Positions 1-9,800 of a DNA stretch of 64,000 bases are shown one piece after another. Origin of the DNA: Amphiura filiformis (lineage: Eukaryota > Echinodermata > Ophiuroidea > Amphilepidida > Amphiuridae); contig NC_092628.1 of the NCBI RefSeq assembly GCF_039555335.1, forward strand, positions 35,300,965 to 35,364,964, in the 5' to 3' direction. A program made the translations under genes and the position numbers. Positions within the stretch are counted from its first letter, which is position 1. Every line of letters starts with the position of its first letter. The notes beneath the pieces are model-generated. The model made no database searches. It had not been told where the DNA came from and saw nothing but the letters and a program-made list of their open reading frames with translations.

Positions 1-40
1 TCCGAGTTCGGCTCTCACTCAAAGATTCCATTTTAAAAAA

Positions 41-157
41 GGTCATGTTCTCACCCAATGACCCCATATTTTTTACATTTTGCTCTCACCGAATGCCAAA
101 AATCATGCTCTCACCCAATGACCCCATATTTTTTACATTTTGCTCTCACAGAATGCC
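41..157. repeat. 60-bp tandem repeat, about two copies
   Basis: The word CTCACCCAATGACCCC occurs at 51 and again at 111, and the sequence between and after is nearly identical, giving a 60-bp period. A more diverged copy may precede it at the window edge. A short open frame runs through the repeat, but it looks like a by-product of low complexity and not a gene. Confidence 0.85.
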
Positions 158-407
158 CCTTAGTGCGAAAGTGCCAGCCCTACACCTATATCCATTTCAA
201 ATTGAAGTCTCCCCGAGCTTAGTCTACACACATCATGCAGCTATTGTTGCCTACATGATATGTATGCACACAACACATGGGCACTCACAATAGCGCTGTG
301 TTGCAGATATAGGAGATGAACTAGTTAGTGTCACTATATATATCAAAAAGTGCTATGATTTTAGTACTTGCTCCCCGGGACTTGCTCTATATTTCAATTA
401 CTTATTC

Positions 408-570
408 CAGTGGCGTGTCCAGGGGGGACTTTGGGTGCTGAAGCCCCCCGCACTTTGTTAAAAATCATGTAAAATCAGCCGTTTTTTGGCGATTCTAGCC
501 ATTAAGCCCCCGCATAACTCTGAAAGCTCCTCTGAGCCCCCCGCAGGAAAAGATCCTGGACACGCCGGTG
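408..570. mobile_element. Short hAT-like MITE with inverted termini
   Basis: The left end reads CAGTGGCGTGTCCAGG. The right end is the reverse complement of CACCGGCGTGTCCAGG. The interior is C-rich and G-rich with no coding potential. CAGTGGCG-type ends are typical of hAT-related nonautonomous elements. Flanks share only TATTC, so the target duplication is decayed or the boundary is a few bases off. Confidence 0.6.
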
Positions 571-815
571 TATTCTTTTCAAAATATCTGAATTTTCAAC
601 ACGGTATACGGTATACTAGAACTAGTTCTAGTTCCTCGACGGGGGTGCGCAAAGCGGCCAACTAGGCGCTAGGACTAGTGGATTTTGTATAATGTCAGAC
701 CTCAACACTTTAACCACATGGCAAAATAACTGGCAGCTGAGACATGACATACAAATGCTCACCTTGAAAATATCCCATGCAACGTAAACAACATATTAAA
801 ATATAGGCACTGGGA
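571..815. other. Noncoding flank, nothing recognised
   Basis: AT-rich sequence with a short direct repeat (ACGGTATACGGTATAC) and no supported gene, RNA or element. Confidence 0.5.
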
Positions 816-1720
816 ATGATGCAACATCATCATCATCATCATCAGTCGGCTGCGGAGCAGGCTTTCTCCAACTGTTGCGATCTTGGGCAAGCGAAACAAT
901 TTTGTTTGGCTGCAGCATCCCTTCAGTATCTCCTAGGAGGTGCTGGACATAAGTACAGTGTGCGTGGCCGTCCCGGTTTCCTCTTCCCGTGTGGTGGAAT
1001 ATAAGGGCATATTCTTGTCTTCAAGACGCAGTTACCATGGCCAGGGCCGGATTTACCATAGGGCCAGATGGGCCCGGGCCCCCAAAATTGCCCTATGCAG
1101 TGTGCATCTTCCATTTAGCCGAAAAACACCATATTTGGGGCCAAAATAGTGTACAAAATTGCAAAATTTTGCGCGCTTCGCGCGCACTGGCCAATTATAC
1201 AGCAAAATTCAGCTTCAGTTTCGGGGCTGAAATAGTCTAAAATTTAATTTTTTTCGCGCGCATCGCGCGTAAGTGTCCTAATAATATCCACTTGAGTGCA
1301 CGTGCTTTCCTCGCGGTGCGTTTGGGGCCTCCAAATTTTGGCCTGGCCCAGGGCCCCCAAAAAAGTAAATCCGGCCCTGACCATGGCCGAGAAATTTTAG
1401 TTGATGAATCTTGACTCTGGCAACCAGTGGAGTACTAAGTGTTGGACAGATCATCCCGGCAGATCATTGTAGATGGTTTCATTTGGAATCCGATCTAGAT
1501 CGCCGATCTACACGCTTGATGGCTCTTCCATGTCCTTGGTGATTACCCATGACTCGCACCCATACAGAAAGACAGTAACACAAGTCGTCTCAAACAGCTT
1601 GATTTTTGTTTCGATTGACAGGGATGGACTTCTCCAAAGGCGTTCCCAGTTTCCAGAAAGCTGCCCATGCAGCGCGCTAGTGCTTTTCTTCTTTTTAGGT
1701 CTCCAGTACTTGCAAGAAAT
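816..1720 (-). pseudogene. RTE-like LINE 3' fragment, degraded, split by a MITE
   Basis: On the minus strand, 1510-1720 encodes a fragment like the region after the reverse-transcriptase catalytic domain of RTE-type LINEs: an ETKIKLFETT stretch followed by FLYGCESWVITK. Downstream on the same strand the sequence runs to a trinucleotide tail of about six ATG units, seen on + as CAT repeats at 824-843. A short trinucleotide tail is typical of RTE 3' ends. A hAT-type MITE at 1042-1379 interrupts it and is therefore younger. No endonuclease or catalytic domain is present and the frame is not continuous, so this is a dead 5'-truncated copy. The clade call is family knowledge, not a database result. 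Confidence 0.6.
1042..1379. mobile_element. hAT-type MITE with perfect 8-bp target duplication
   Basis: The element begins CAGGGCCGGATTTAC and ends with the reverse complement, GTAAATCCGGCCCTG. Further inward both arms carry a similar GGGCCC/GGGGGCC-rich stretch. It is flanked on both sides by ACCATGGC (1034-1041 and 1380-1387), an exact 8-bp direct repeat, which is the target duplication length of hAT transposons. The 338-bp interior carries GCGCGC palindromes and no transposase, so it is nonautonomous. Confidence 0.9.
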
Positions 1721-1908
1721 CTTCACATAACTATGATCTCTTGTGACCTCAGGTGGTCGAATCACATCATTGCTAGAGCTATGCCACGACAATAGGAACC
1801 AATTGACATTTTGAGGAAATTGAGTTTTATAGGCGCTATAGTGCCCTAAAAGCAACACATTTTGATAAAGCTTGATAAGATAGTCTATCTATGAGTAAAA
1901 TGTTGTTA

Positions 1909-1996
1909 TATATATATATATAGTACCATTTTTTCCCCTCCTCTCCCTCTCTCCTCCCTTTTTTCCTCTCTCTCTCCTTTTTCCTCTTTTTCCTTG
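1909..1996. repeat. TA microsatellite and polypyrimidine tract
   Basis: A short TA run is followed by about 65 bases composed almost only of C and T. Low-complexity DNA with no other signal. Confidence 0.8.
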
Positions 1997-2006
1997 CACT
2001 ATATAG

Positions 2007-2079
2007 GGGCGGGGGCCCAAACAGGCTAATTTTGCCAGGGGGGCATTGCCCCCTGCCCCCCCCGGCAGCTACGCCACTG
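2007..2079 (-). mobile_element. Solo terminus of a hAT-like element
   Basis: Read on the minus strand, the segment begins CAGTGGCGTAGCTGCCGGG and continues G-rich, a typical hAT-type end. No matching opposite end is visible upstream, so only one terminus or a truncated copy remains. Confidence 0.5.
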
Positions 2080-2215
2080 GGCAGTATAATTAGGGTCCTT
2101 TGATGGATTTATAGAAATCTCCATAGAGATAGAATGAATCCATCCACAGTAGAATCCATCTAACGAAGAGGGTCACGTTTTGTTTTCAAAGATTACAGGT
2201 AGGTAGTGTGACATA

Positions 2216-3410
2216 CGGTGTACCATGAGGGACATAAAAACTTCAATCAGGTTTTTGCAAACTTCAATCAGTTTTTGCAAACTTCAATCAGTTTCTGCAA
2301 ACTTCAATCAGTTTCAGGAAACTTCAATCAGTTTTTGCAAACTTCAATCAGTTTTTGCAAACTTCAATAATTGTTTTTGCTAACTTCAATTGTTTTCGCT
2401 AACTTCAAACACTTTTCGCTAACTTCAATTGTTTTTGGTAACTTCAATCAGTTTTTGGTAACTTCTATCAGTTTTTGCTAACTTCGGTTGTTTTTGCTAA
2501 CTTCAAACAGTTTTTGCTAACTTCAATTGTTTTTGCTAACTTCAATCACCCGAGCGGGCTGCAATAAGGGTATCAATTTCAAGCTTTTTGCAAAAAAGGG
2601 TAGTCTTTTCAGCCACTTAGGCCTACAAGTCGGCATTAAGGGTAGTGATTTTCATGTTTTGTCGGAAGCCGTTTTCCAACTGGTATCTTACATACACATG
2701 CAGCAATAAACATCAAAGTCTGTACGGGAGCCCGAGTAATAAGTCTACTTAATTGTATCAGTGAAAAGCACTATTTTGAGTTGATCAGTGAAAAGGGTTC
2801 CTGCTTTACTCCAAGGTCAGTAATAAGGGTCCATTTTTTTCACACAATAAAGGGCGGTGTTTAGGAGCTTTTAGGGTTGGGAATCTGAGGGGGATGTTTG
2901 AGGATGATAACACATAATGGTATCGTCGGTATGTGAGTGCCCCTGCGGGGTTCTCAATATGCGTGTTTCTACTGGGGAACGGTTGGCGGGTACCGGGTAA
3001 TGCGGTTTAGTTTAGAGTGTTACCGCTTAATCAGGTGGTGTATGACGTGCATTCCCTAAATTCAGTAAATTTTCATCGTCAACCGTGTCATTGAATGGGA
3101 TTATTTTGACATTTTAAAACGCTTGAAATATCACAAACAAATAAGCCTATGTTGATAAATTATATAAATACAAGCTAAAACCGTTGGGGTTCGATAATGA
3201 ACCCCACAAAACTAACCGAGTAGCCTATATGGAAAATGCCATACGGTATTTTTGCCAGTAGAAGTTTGCAAAAACTGATTGAAGTTTGCAAAAACTGATT
3301 GAAGTTTGCAAAAACTGATTGAAGTTTGCAAAAACTGATTGAAGTTTGCAAAAACTGATTGAAGTTTGCATTAACCTGATTGAAGTTTTCATGTCCCTCA
3401 TGGTACACCG
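2216..3410. mobile_element. Foldback-like element with repeat-filled inverted arms
   Basis: The ends are inverted copies of CGGTGTACCATGAGGGACAT, each flanked by TA. The left arm (about 2237-2550) is a tandem array of a 20-bp unit, ACTTCAATCAGTTTTTGCAA, which decays inward. The right arm (about 3266-3388) carries about six inverted copies of the same unit. The ~700-bp centre has no supported coding sequence. Long inverted arms built from short tandem units are typical of foldback elements, and TA flanks are compatible with a TA target. Small open frames in the right arm are repeat artefacts. Confidence 0.75.
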
Positions 3411-3489
3411 TAGTGACAGACGTATTGACGTACCAAACCGTAGCACATGCTAAGAGACGGGTATGGCAAGCTAAGCGGCTCAGAACGTG

Positions 3490-4477
3490 TATGGCAAGCT
3501 AAGCGGCTCAGAACGTGGGACTAGCTACGCGCAGCTTCTTTCTCGTTACGTGCAGCTTATTAACCAATCAGATTCGCGGTTTTAAACACGTGGAGGCTGA
3601 CGGTGGAGCTGATGTAAACATCCTCTCTCACAAATATTACGTTGTTAATTTTTGTAAATATCTGTAGTATATCAGCAAAAAATGGTATAGGTGCTATTAA
3701 AGTAATATCTGAACAGAATGATGATTGTTCTATATTTAGGGGCTATCATTTTCTTCGGAAGGGGGTCTCAAATATAGGGGTCATATATTTTTGGAAAGCA
3801 AAATAAGGGGGAGGGGGTCATAAATTCATAATAAAAAATGTATTGAGTCATAAGATGTGTTTATTGTATTCAAAAAGACTGATTTCAATACAATTTTAGC
3901 CTGTCTATGGGGGTAAGGTGTATCGGTGGTGGGAGCCGGGGTCATAACATTTTTGATGCCAAAATAGTGAGGGCCGCAATTTTATTGACGCCGACTTTTT
4001 GTACATTTAGGACCCCCCCCCCCCTTCCGAAGAAAATGATGACCCATTACTCTCTCCATATTTACACAGTGGCATGTGATATCGCTTTCCTGCAATATCT
4101 TTACACAGCGCTTTACATCAGTAGTAGGTGTTGTTTGACCTTCATATCCCCTGCACGGCTAATACAGAACACGGTGTAAACTTGGAAACACTAAATAAAT
4201 ATGCTTTGTGTCATTTTAGCCAGGCATTAAGCAACATGTTCTCTTGACACGTGCTGTGATTTGGCCTCCTTACCCGCTCGTCAGTTATCTATGCTAATTC
4301 CGTAAATGAATCACAAAATAATACTTGTGAAAGAGGATACCTAGCACTATACCACGCGCAGCTAATGATCTAACCACGTGATTAAATTGACTATTTTGAT
4401 TGGTCAAACAGCTGCACGTAGCTTTAAATAAGCTGCGCGTAGCCATCTCCACGTTCTGAGCCGCTTAGCTTGCCATA
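3490..4477. mobile_element. 1-kb TIR element, ends duplicated at left
   Basis: The left arm starts TATGGCAAGCTAAGCGGCTC and the right end is its reverse complement (about 4447-4477). Similarity continues inward for roughly 100 bp, with ACGCGCAGCTT, ACGTGCAGCT and CACGTGG in both arms. The outer 28 bp of the left arm is duplicated in tandem at 3462-3489. A second, G-rich inverted-repeat segment is nested at 3738-4049. No transposase frame is present. Confidence 0.75.
3738..4049. mobile_element. Nested G-rich inverted-repeat segment
   Basis: ATCATTTTCTTCGGAAGGGG at the left end recurs inverted at the right (about 4021-4044). The interior repeats GGGGGTCATA-like words, which also occur at 26041-26510, so this appears to be one copy of a dispersed family. 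Confidence 0.6.
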
Positions 4478-5089
4478 GGCGGGAAACATATAGGCTCACC
4501 ATGAAATCAACAGCAGTCAGGTGGCAGTGCGAACCAATGCGAACCGTTCTTGCAGCTCATCCCGGCTAGAGATTTTATGTCCCGGCTCAACCATAGTAAA
4601 TCCGTCAAGTGGCAGAACAAACTATTACAACTTTTCCCTTTTTCCAAACACCATAAACTATTGGAACAGTCTACTCTGTGAGTAAACATAGAGCACACAA
4701 AAAAGGCTCGTAACCAATATTTAGGTGGGGGGGCTGATTTTGAAAAATGGACGGGCGGTTTTTGAAAAAGTCTTGAAAAAGTGTTGTTTTTTTCTTCAAA
4801 ATTTGGACCTTTTTTGACCAAAAAGGCTTAAAAACCTGTTTATTTAATCAGTGGAAGACTCTACTTGAGCCTACTAGTCATAACTTTTCATATAGCCACC
4901 TCTATATTCTGTTTATTCGCTCGCTGCGCTTGCAAATTGGACTTTTTAGGTCAAAAGGGGAGACCTTTGTGGCCGTTTGCGATGGGGGGGGGGGGGTGTT
5001 ATAACAAAGTTAAAAGTGAAAAGGAATGTTAACCCTAGTGGTTTAAAAGTTTTCTTGGCTAAGCCTGTCATGTTCTACTTAGAATCCAA
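4478..5089. other. Noncoding flank with G-runs
   Basis: No supported gene. It contains poly-G runs near 4727 and 4984 and T-rich, TTTGAAAAA-like stretches that are probably old repeat debris. Confidence 0.4.
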
Positions 5090-5448
5090 TCCGTTAAGGG
5101 CTCGTTCTTAAAGGTTCTTCAAGAACCATTTTCGGGTCTAAAGTGCTTCTTTGTTCTACAAATTATATAGACCCCCATTGGTTTTCCATGGGGTTCTTTG
5201 TAGCTTGAGAACCTTTAAATGAACCATTAAGAAAGAACCATCAAAAGTTCTATAAGTAGAACAGAAAACAGGTTCTTTAGCCAAGAAAATATACTTTTCA
5301 CTTTCTTTACTTTGTGACGAGTCCCTGTATTAATGCCTATTTAAATCTTAAAGGTTCTTTATAGAACTTTTTAAGGTTCTTATCATGAGAACCTTATCAA
5401 GTATACGGGCAAAAAAGGTTCTAAGTTGCACTTTTTTCTAAGAGTGTT
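5090..5448. mobile_element. MITE-like region built of AAAGGTTCTT words
   Basis: AGGTTCTT and its complement AAGAACCT alternate throughout, including a self-complementary GGTTCTTCAAGAACC. The right end reads CTAAGAGTG, similar to known CACTCTTA-type MITE termini. The left boundary is unclear and no target duplication was identified. Confidence 0.5.
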
Positions 5449-5459
5449 CAACAAAATCA

Positions 5460-5660
5460 GTGTTCTGCCAAAATGCTTGTCTTCCTGAGACCCCCCCATC
5501 ACCACTGCACCCTCGGCCTGCCAAAAAAACCTTTCCCCCCTTTTCGACCGGCCTGCCAAAATTACTTGTCCTTAGTTTCGGCCTGCCAAATAAAAAAAAT
5601 CCTTGCCCCCGGCCCCTTTCCGAGTTTGCCCATACCAATTTTTGGGAACCCAATTTGCAA
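5460..5660. repeat. CGGCCTGCCAAA-containing repeat debris
   Basis: CGGCCTGCCAAA recurs at irregular spacing with C-rich spacers. Both strands show short open frames here, but their composition is repeat-like and no domain is recognisable. Confidence 0.4.
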
Positions 5661-6057
5661 ACCTATTTTCCGGCAAAATAACATGTCATAGGCCTATTGA
5701 TAAAGTAATATGATATTGTTATATAAATGTAAAAGTGTGATAATGTCGGTGAAAATTGTTCACCCACTGCACCGGTGCACCCCCACCCCGCCTTTTTAGA
5801 TTCTTGAGCTCACTGGGTCAACAATCCACAACTTTCGTTGGCAAAAAATATATTTCCGTCAGTTTATTCATTCAGTGCCCCCAGGTTCCGAAAACACTGG
5901 TGCAGGGGGGGGACTGCCCCACAAAATATTTTCAGAGATAAAATTGACGGCCAAGAATAAAGTGCTTAAAATTACTAAAAATGGGACAAAAAATTGACAA
6001 ATGGGGACTTAGCTTTGCCTCCTCACACTAAAATCCTGACTATATACAACAATTTAA

Positions 6058-6412
6058 AGTCCCATTCAGTGATCCCAGCGAAAGTATAAAAAAATTCAAA
6101 TTGTGTAGGCCTAGGCTTATCCCTTTAAAGTGAAGGATTAAAATTTGGGCAAAAAAACAACAACCAAAAACAAAAACAAACAAGGAAACAGCATTATTGA
6201 CAAAGTTAAATGAGCCCCTTTGAAATTAACAAGTATGGTCAGTAGGCATATAAAATTAGGCCTACAGATTCAGGTAAAATATTTTGTCTTTCATATGCCT
6301 ATGCCTACACGGCTTTTGGCCGAGTAAGCTATGTTAGCCCATCTATGTCAATGACAAAGGTACCGTTTCTGAATTTTGATGATTTTTGCGATAAGCACTG
6401 AGCAAATCATAC
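6058..6412. mobile_element. TTAA-flanked MITE, copy 1, right end decayed
   Basis: It begins after TTAA with AGTCCCATTCAGTGATCCC and aligns by eye with the better-preserved copy at 18992-19354, sharing AAGTGAAGGAT, TATTGACAAAGTT, GGCTATGTTAGC-like and TTTTGATGATTTTT words in the same order. The right terminus is not clearly preserved, so the end is approximate. TTAA flanks suggest a piggyBac-like mobiliser. Confidence 0.65.
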
Positions 6413-6742
6413 CGAAAACCACACAAACCACACCAGGCCCTGCAAACCACCACGGCGCTTTTGGTCGGACAGCTATCGTCACTTCATTAATATTAATGAG
6501 TTTCTAAATATTTGAAATCTAAAAAATTAGACAAGCCGCACATAAATCTATTTAAAAATAGATTCATAATATTTTCGAAATTGATATATTAAAATATCCA
6601 GAGAAAAAAAAATTCTCTAGGGTTAATTCTTGTTGCAATTTTAAGACTCAAGCTTTGGATAAAATAGACGAGCAACAATAGTTTTTGTTAGGGCCCTACT
6701 TTTTTCTATCGCATGAATATGGCACATTAAAATGCGTGCATA

Positions 6743-6756
6743 ATTGGCCTGGAAAC
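6743..6756 (+). promoter_or_regulatory. Weak X-box-like site upstream of CFAP58
   Basis: TTGGCC-T-GGAAAC lies about 105 bp before the proposed start codon and loosely resembles the RFX X-box that drives many ciliary genes. The right half is close to consensus and the left half is poor. No TATA box or transcription start can be fixed from sequence alone. Confidence 0.2.
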
Positions 6757-6858
6757 CAGCGTAAACAACCGAAATATATGTTTATGTTCGCGTCAAGTAG
6801 TAGTTAAATTGATTCATTTGCATTGAAAATAAAGAAATATTATTCTAAAGAAACCGTA

Positions 6859-6864
6859 ATGGAG
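6859..6864 (+). CDS. CFAP58: CFAP58 exon 1, start codon, 6 coding nt
   Basis: ATGGAG is followed directly by a consensus GTAAGT donor. It encodes Met-Glu, and phase 0 matches exon 2. The N-terminus is poorly conserved in the family, so this exon is the least certain. If it is wrong, the next in-frame Met is in exon 3, just before EDSAFEALEKDF. Confidence 0.55.
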
Positions 6865-9800
6865 GTAAGTATTTTGATTTTCATTAATTAGTTGTTGTTA
6901 GTGTCTCAAGCTCAATTAAATAGCACTTGGACTTTTGAATGGTATAAATGGAGGATAAGGTAGCCAAATTCGACATACTTGTCAGTACACCCTTCGAATG
7001 TGTCTTGGCCCTCAGACACACATGTAATAGGCATAGAGTTCACAAGCGGCTACAGGGCGACAGGTAACCTCGGTATTTACTTGTCAACCTAACCCTAACC
7101 TAACCCTACCCCCCCATTGGATCCTAATCTGTTTCTTTAACTGCCATCGTTTCGTTTCGTTTCGTTTCGTATTGGAATTTCCTCCTTTTATGTAGGAGCA
7201 CCTCTTCCTTTTTGAAGAGTAAGTTCAGTTCACAAACATCCACTAGTCACTTGACAATCACAAATACAGAAGAATTGTTCCTTCTTCCTTTACATTTAGT
7301 CACAAATCACAGTCACAAAAAATCTAATATATATATAAAGTTAAAGTTGTCGGCAGCGGCGAGGGGAATAGGGTCAGGCAGGGGGCAGGGAGTAGATGTT
7401 CAGTATGATGTCCGGCTCTTGGTTCTCAGGTGAATCAGGATCTGTAACAAGCACAAAAATATAACAAGCACTTGTTAAGGATCATGCATAGATCACTGTT
7501 CTGTTCATATTAATGTCAAGGCAGGAAGCAGCATGAGGCAACAGCACAGCATCAATCAAATATGAGTTAAGGTGCAGCAGAAGCTTTATAAATCAGGTTA
7601 CAGGGTGCTTGCAAACTCAAATCATCCACTCGCAAGAACAGTAGGTAGTGCAATCAAATGTCTAGGGTGGTGCTAGTTCAGGTCCAATTGCCCAAATTGC
7701 AGTTAGGGTTCACAGCAACTCAAAGGCATGCAAATAGGTGTACACTTCAAATCCATCCACTCTCAGTGCAGTAATATAAGCAGTGCAATCAAAACATCTA
7801 GAATTGGTGGTGCTAGTGCAAGTCCAGTTGCACAATAGGCATCTAGCATCCAAAGCAAATCAAATACACTAAAAACACGCAAATGTACTGGCATGCAAAT
7901 AAAAGGAGAGTCAACTGACATCTCGAAAACAAAATTGGCATGCTCCAAATCAAAACAAATGTTAATGCATGCAAAGGGTTAACTCATAAAACATGCATGG
8001 TTAATCAGAACATCTCATGGTGCTGAGTGTCTAGCAGCGTGCACAGTAAATAATTGCACACAAAATCCTTCTTGAGTGCATGTTTTCACACTTCCAATAG
8101 TTATGCACATGGGTACGGCGGCAGTTACATCGATCCATCTCGTATGGGAGGCTGCTGTTGCATTAAGGTGTTCCACCTCTTGATGTGCATCATGTAGCAT
8201 GCTTTTGTCGCGGTCCTCTCCATTGTGATCAGCTTGTCCATTGGCAGGCTGTCTGTCCCCAGGAAGTTGGAGTGCTGGGGATTTAGGAGCATCATTGCAC
8301 AGTCTCTTTCAGACCTGAGTGCCTCCACTACATTCCCATGTGTGACTGTTCCCCTGGTGATATTCAGCATCTCCTTGACGGCTGTGTCTCTTTCGTGTTT
8401 TAGAGCGGAGCAGGATGCCAGGAAATGGTCCCTGTTCTCCGGAGCTGCATTGCACGCTTTGCATGTTGGGTTGACCTTATTCTGGTTGAACCTGGCGATG
8501 TTACCCTGCAGCTTGTATGTCCCCACTAGCAGCTTTGCCCTGATGTTTGCTCTCTTGGAGATCTTCACATTGCCTTGTGCAGTCGTCCACACTGGGTGAG
8601 GTTGATCTACCTGGAACATTTTTGGGTCAATATACTTCAGAGATGAGAAATTTTCCACATCTTGTCTTATCTGCTCCGTCCAGTGTCTGTTGATACTTTC
8701 CTTCACCATCGCTTTCCATCTTCCCTTAGATGGCGGCTGTAGGAGAAGACCACTTAGGGGAGGAAGACTGTAAAGAGCTAGAAGTGTATTGGTCTCCCGT
8801 GTCCATGAGTTGGGCATTTCTGTAAGGTACTGCCTCTCTATGATACGGTGTGTGTAACTTTCCTGATCTTTGATGGCGTTCCACAGGAGAGACAGTCTGG
8901 CTTGGTGTATTCTTGCTTCAGCAGGTAGGGTTCCTAGAAGAATCAGGACTCCAGTGTTGGCAGTTCTGTCTGGAAGGCCCTGGAGAATCTTCAGGGTACG
9001 GATGTGGAATCTGGTGATGGGCTCGGTTTGCCTGGAGGCATTACACCATGTCTCTGCGCCATATACCAGCCTGGGCATCACATATGTGTTGAAAATGTGC
9101 AATGCTGTGGTGGGATTCATCCCATCACATCCGTGAAGACTGGTTCCTAGAAGTCCATATAGCGCTTTTCTTGCGAGATCCACATTCTGTTCTGCCCTGG
9201 TCTTATTAAGGCTGTTGTAGTTGCCCTGTAGGATTCCCAGGTGGGTGGCATCATTGCATTCCTCGAGCGGTGTTTTGTTCAGGAAGATGGCATGCATATT
9301 ATCCTTAGGCCTTGTGTTGTACCTCACCACCACGCTCTTTTGGGCATTCAATGTGTATCTATTGATGCAGGTGTAGTCGTATACGAGCTCGAGGAGGTCC
9401 TGAGTATTTTCTTCACAATCGGCAAGGATGAGCACGTCATCAGCTACAGTAGGGCAGCCGGTTGGTACTGGGCCTATGTGAAGACTGCCTGTCGCTCTCT
9501 CAAGTTCCAGGAGAAGGTCGTTGACAAAGATTTTGTAGGCCAGCGGTGATATTTTGCCTCCTTGTCGGACTCCTTGGGTGATTCTGAACGGTTCGGAGTT
9601 TCCTCCTTTCCATCTCACCGACGAAAGGTTGTTTCTAGACCATTTAGCTAAGGTACCCCAGATGTCATTTGGTATCTCCAGCATGGCGAGCTTCCTCAGG
9701 AGACCGTTTTGCCAGACTACGTCGAACGCCTTCTCTGCATCCAAGAATGTAGCAATCAGTGGGGGTTTATTTGCCTCCCTGTACAGTGCCTCATTTAGGA

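Noticed and set aside
45..293. 82-codon ORF at the window start
   Set aside because: It runs through the 60-bp tandem repeat, and its sequence is internally repeated in step with the DNA.
816..1004. Histidine-rich small protein (MMQHHHHHH)
   Set aside because: The histidines come from the CAT trinucleotide tail of an antisense LINE fragment.
3175..3446. Minus-strand proteins with FNQFLQTSISFCKLQSV repeats
   Set aside because: They are translations of the 20-bp unit in the right arm of the foldback element.
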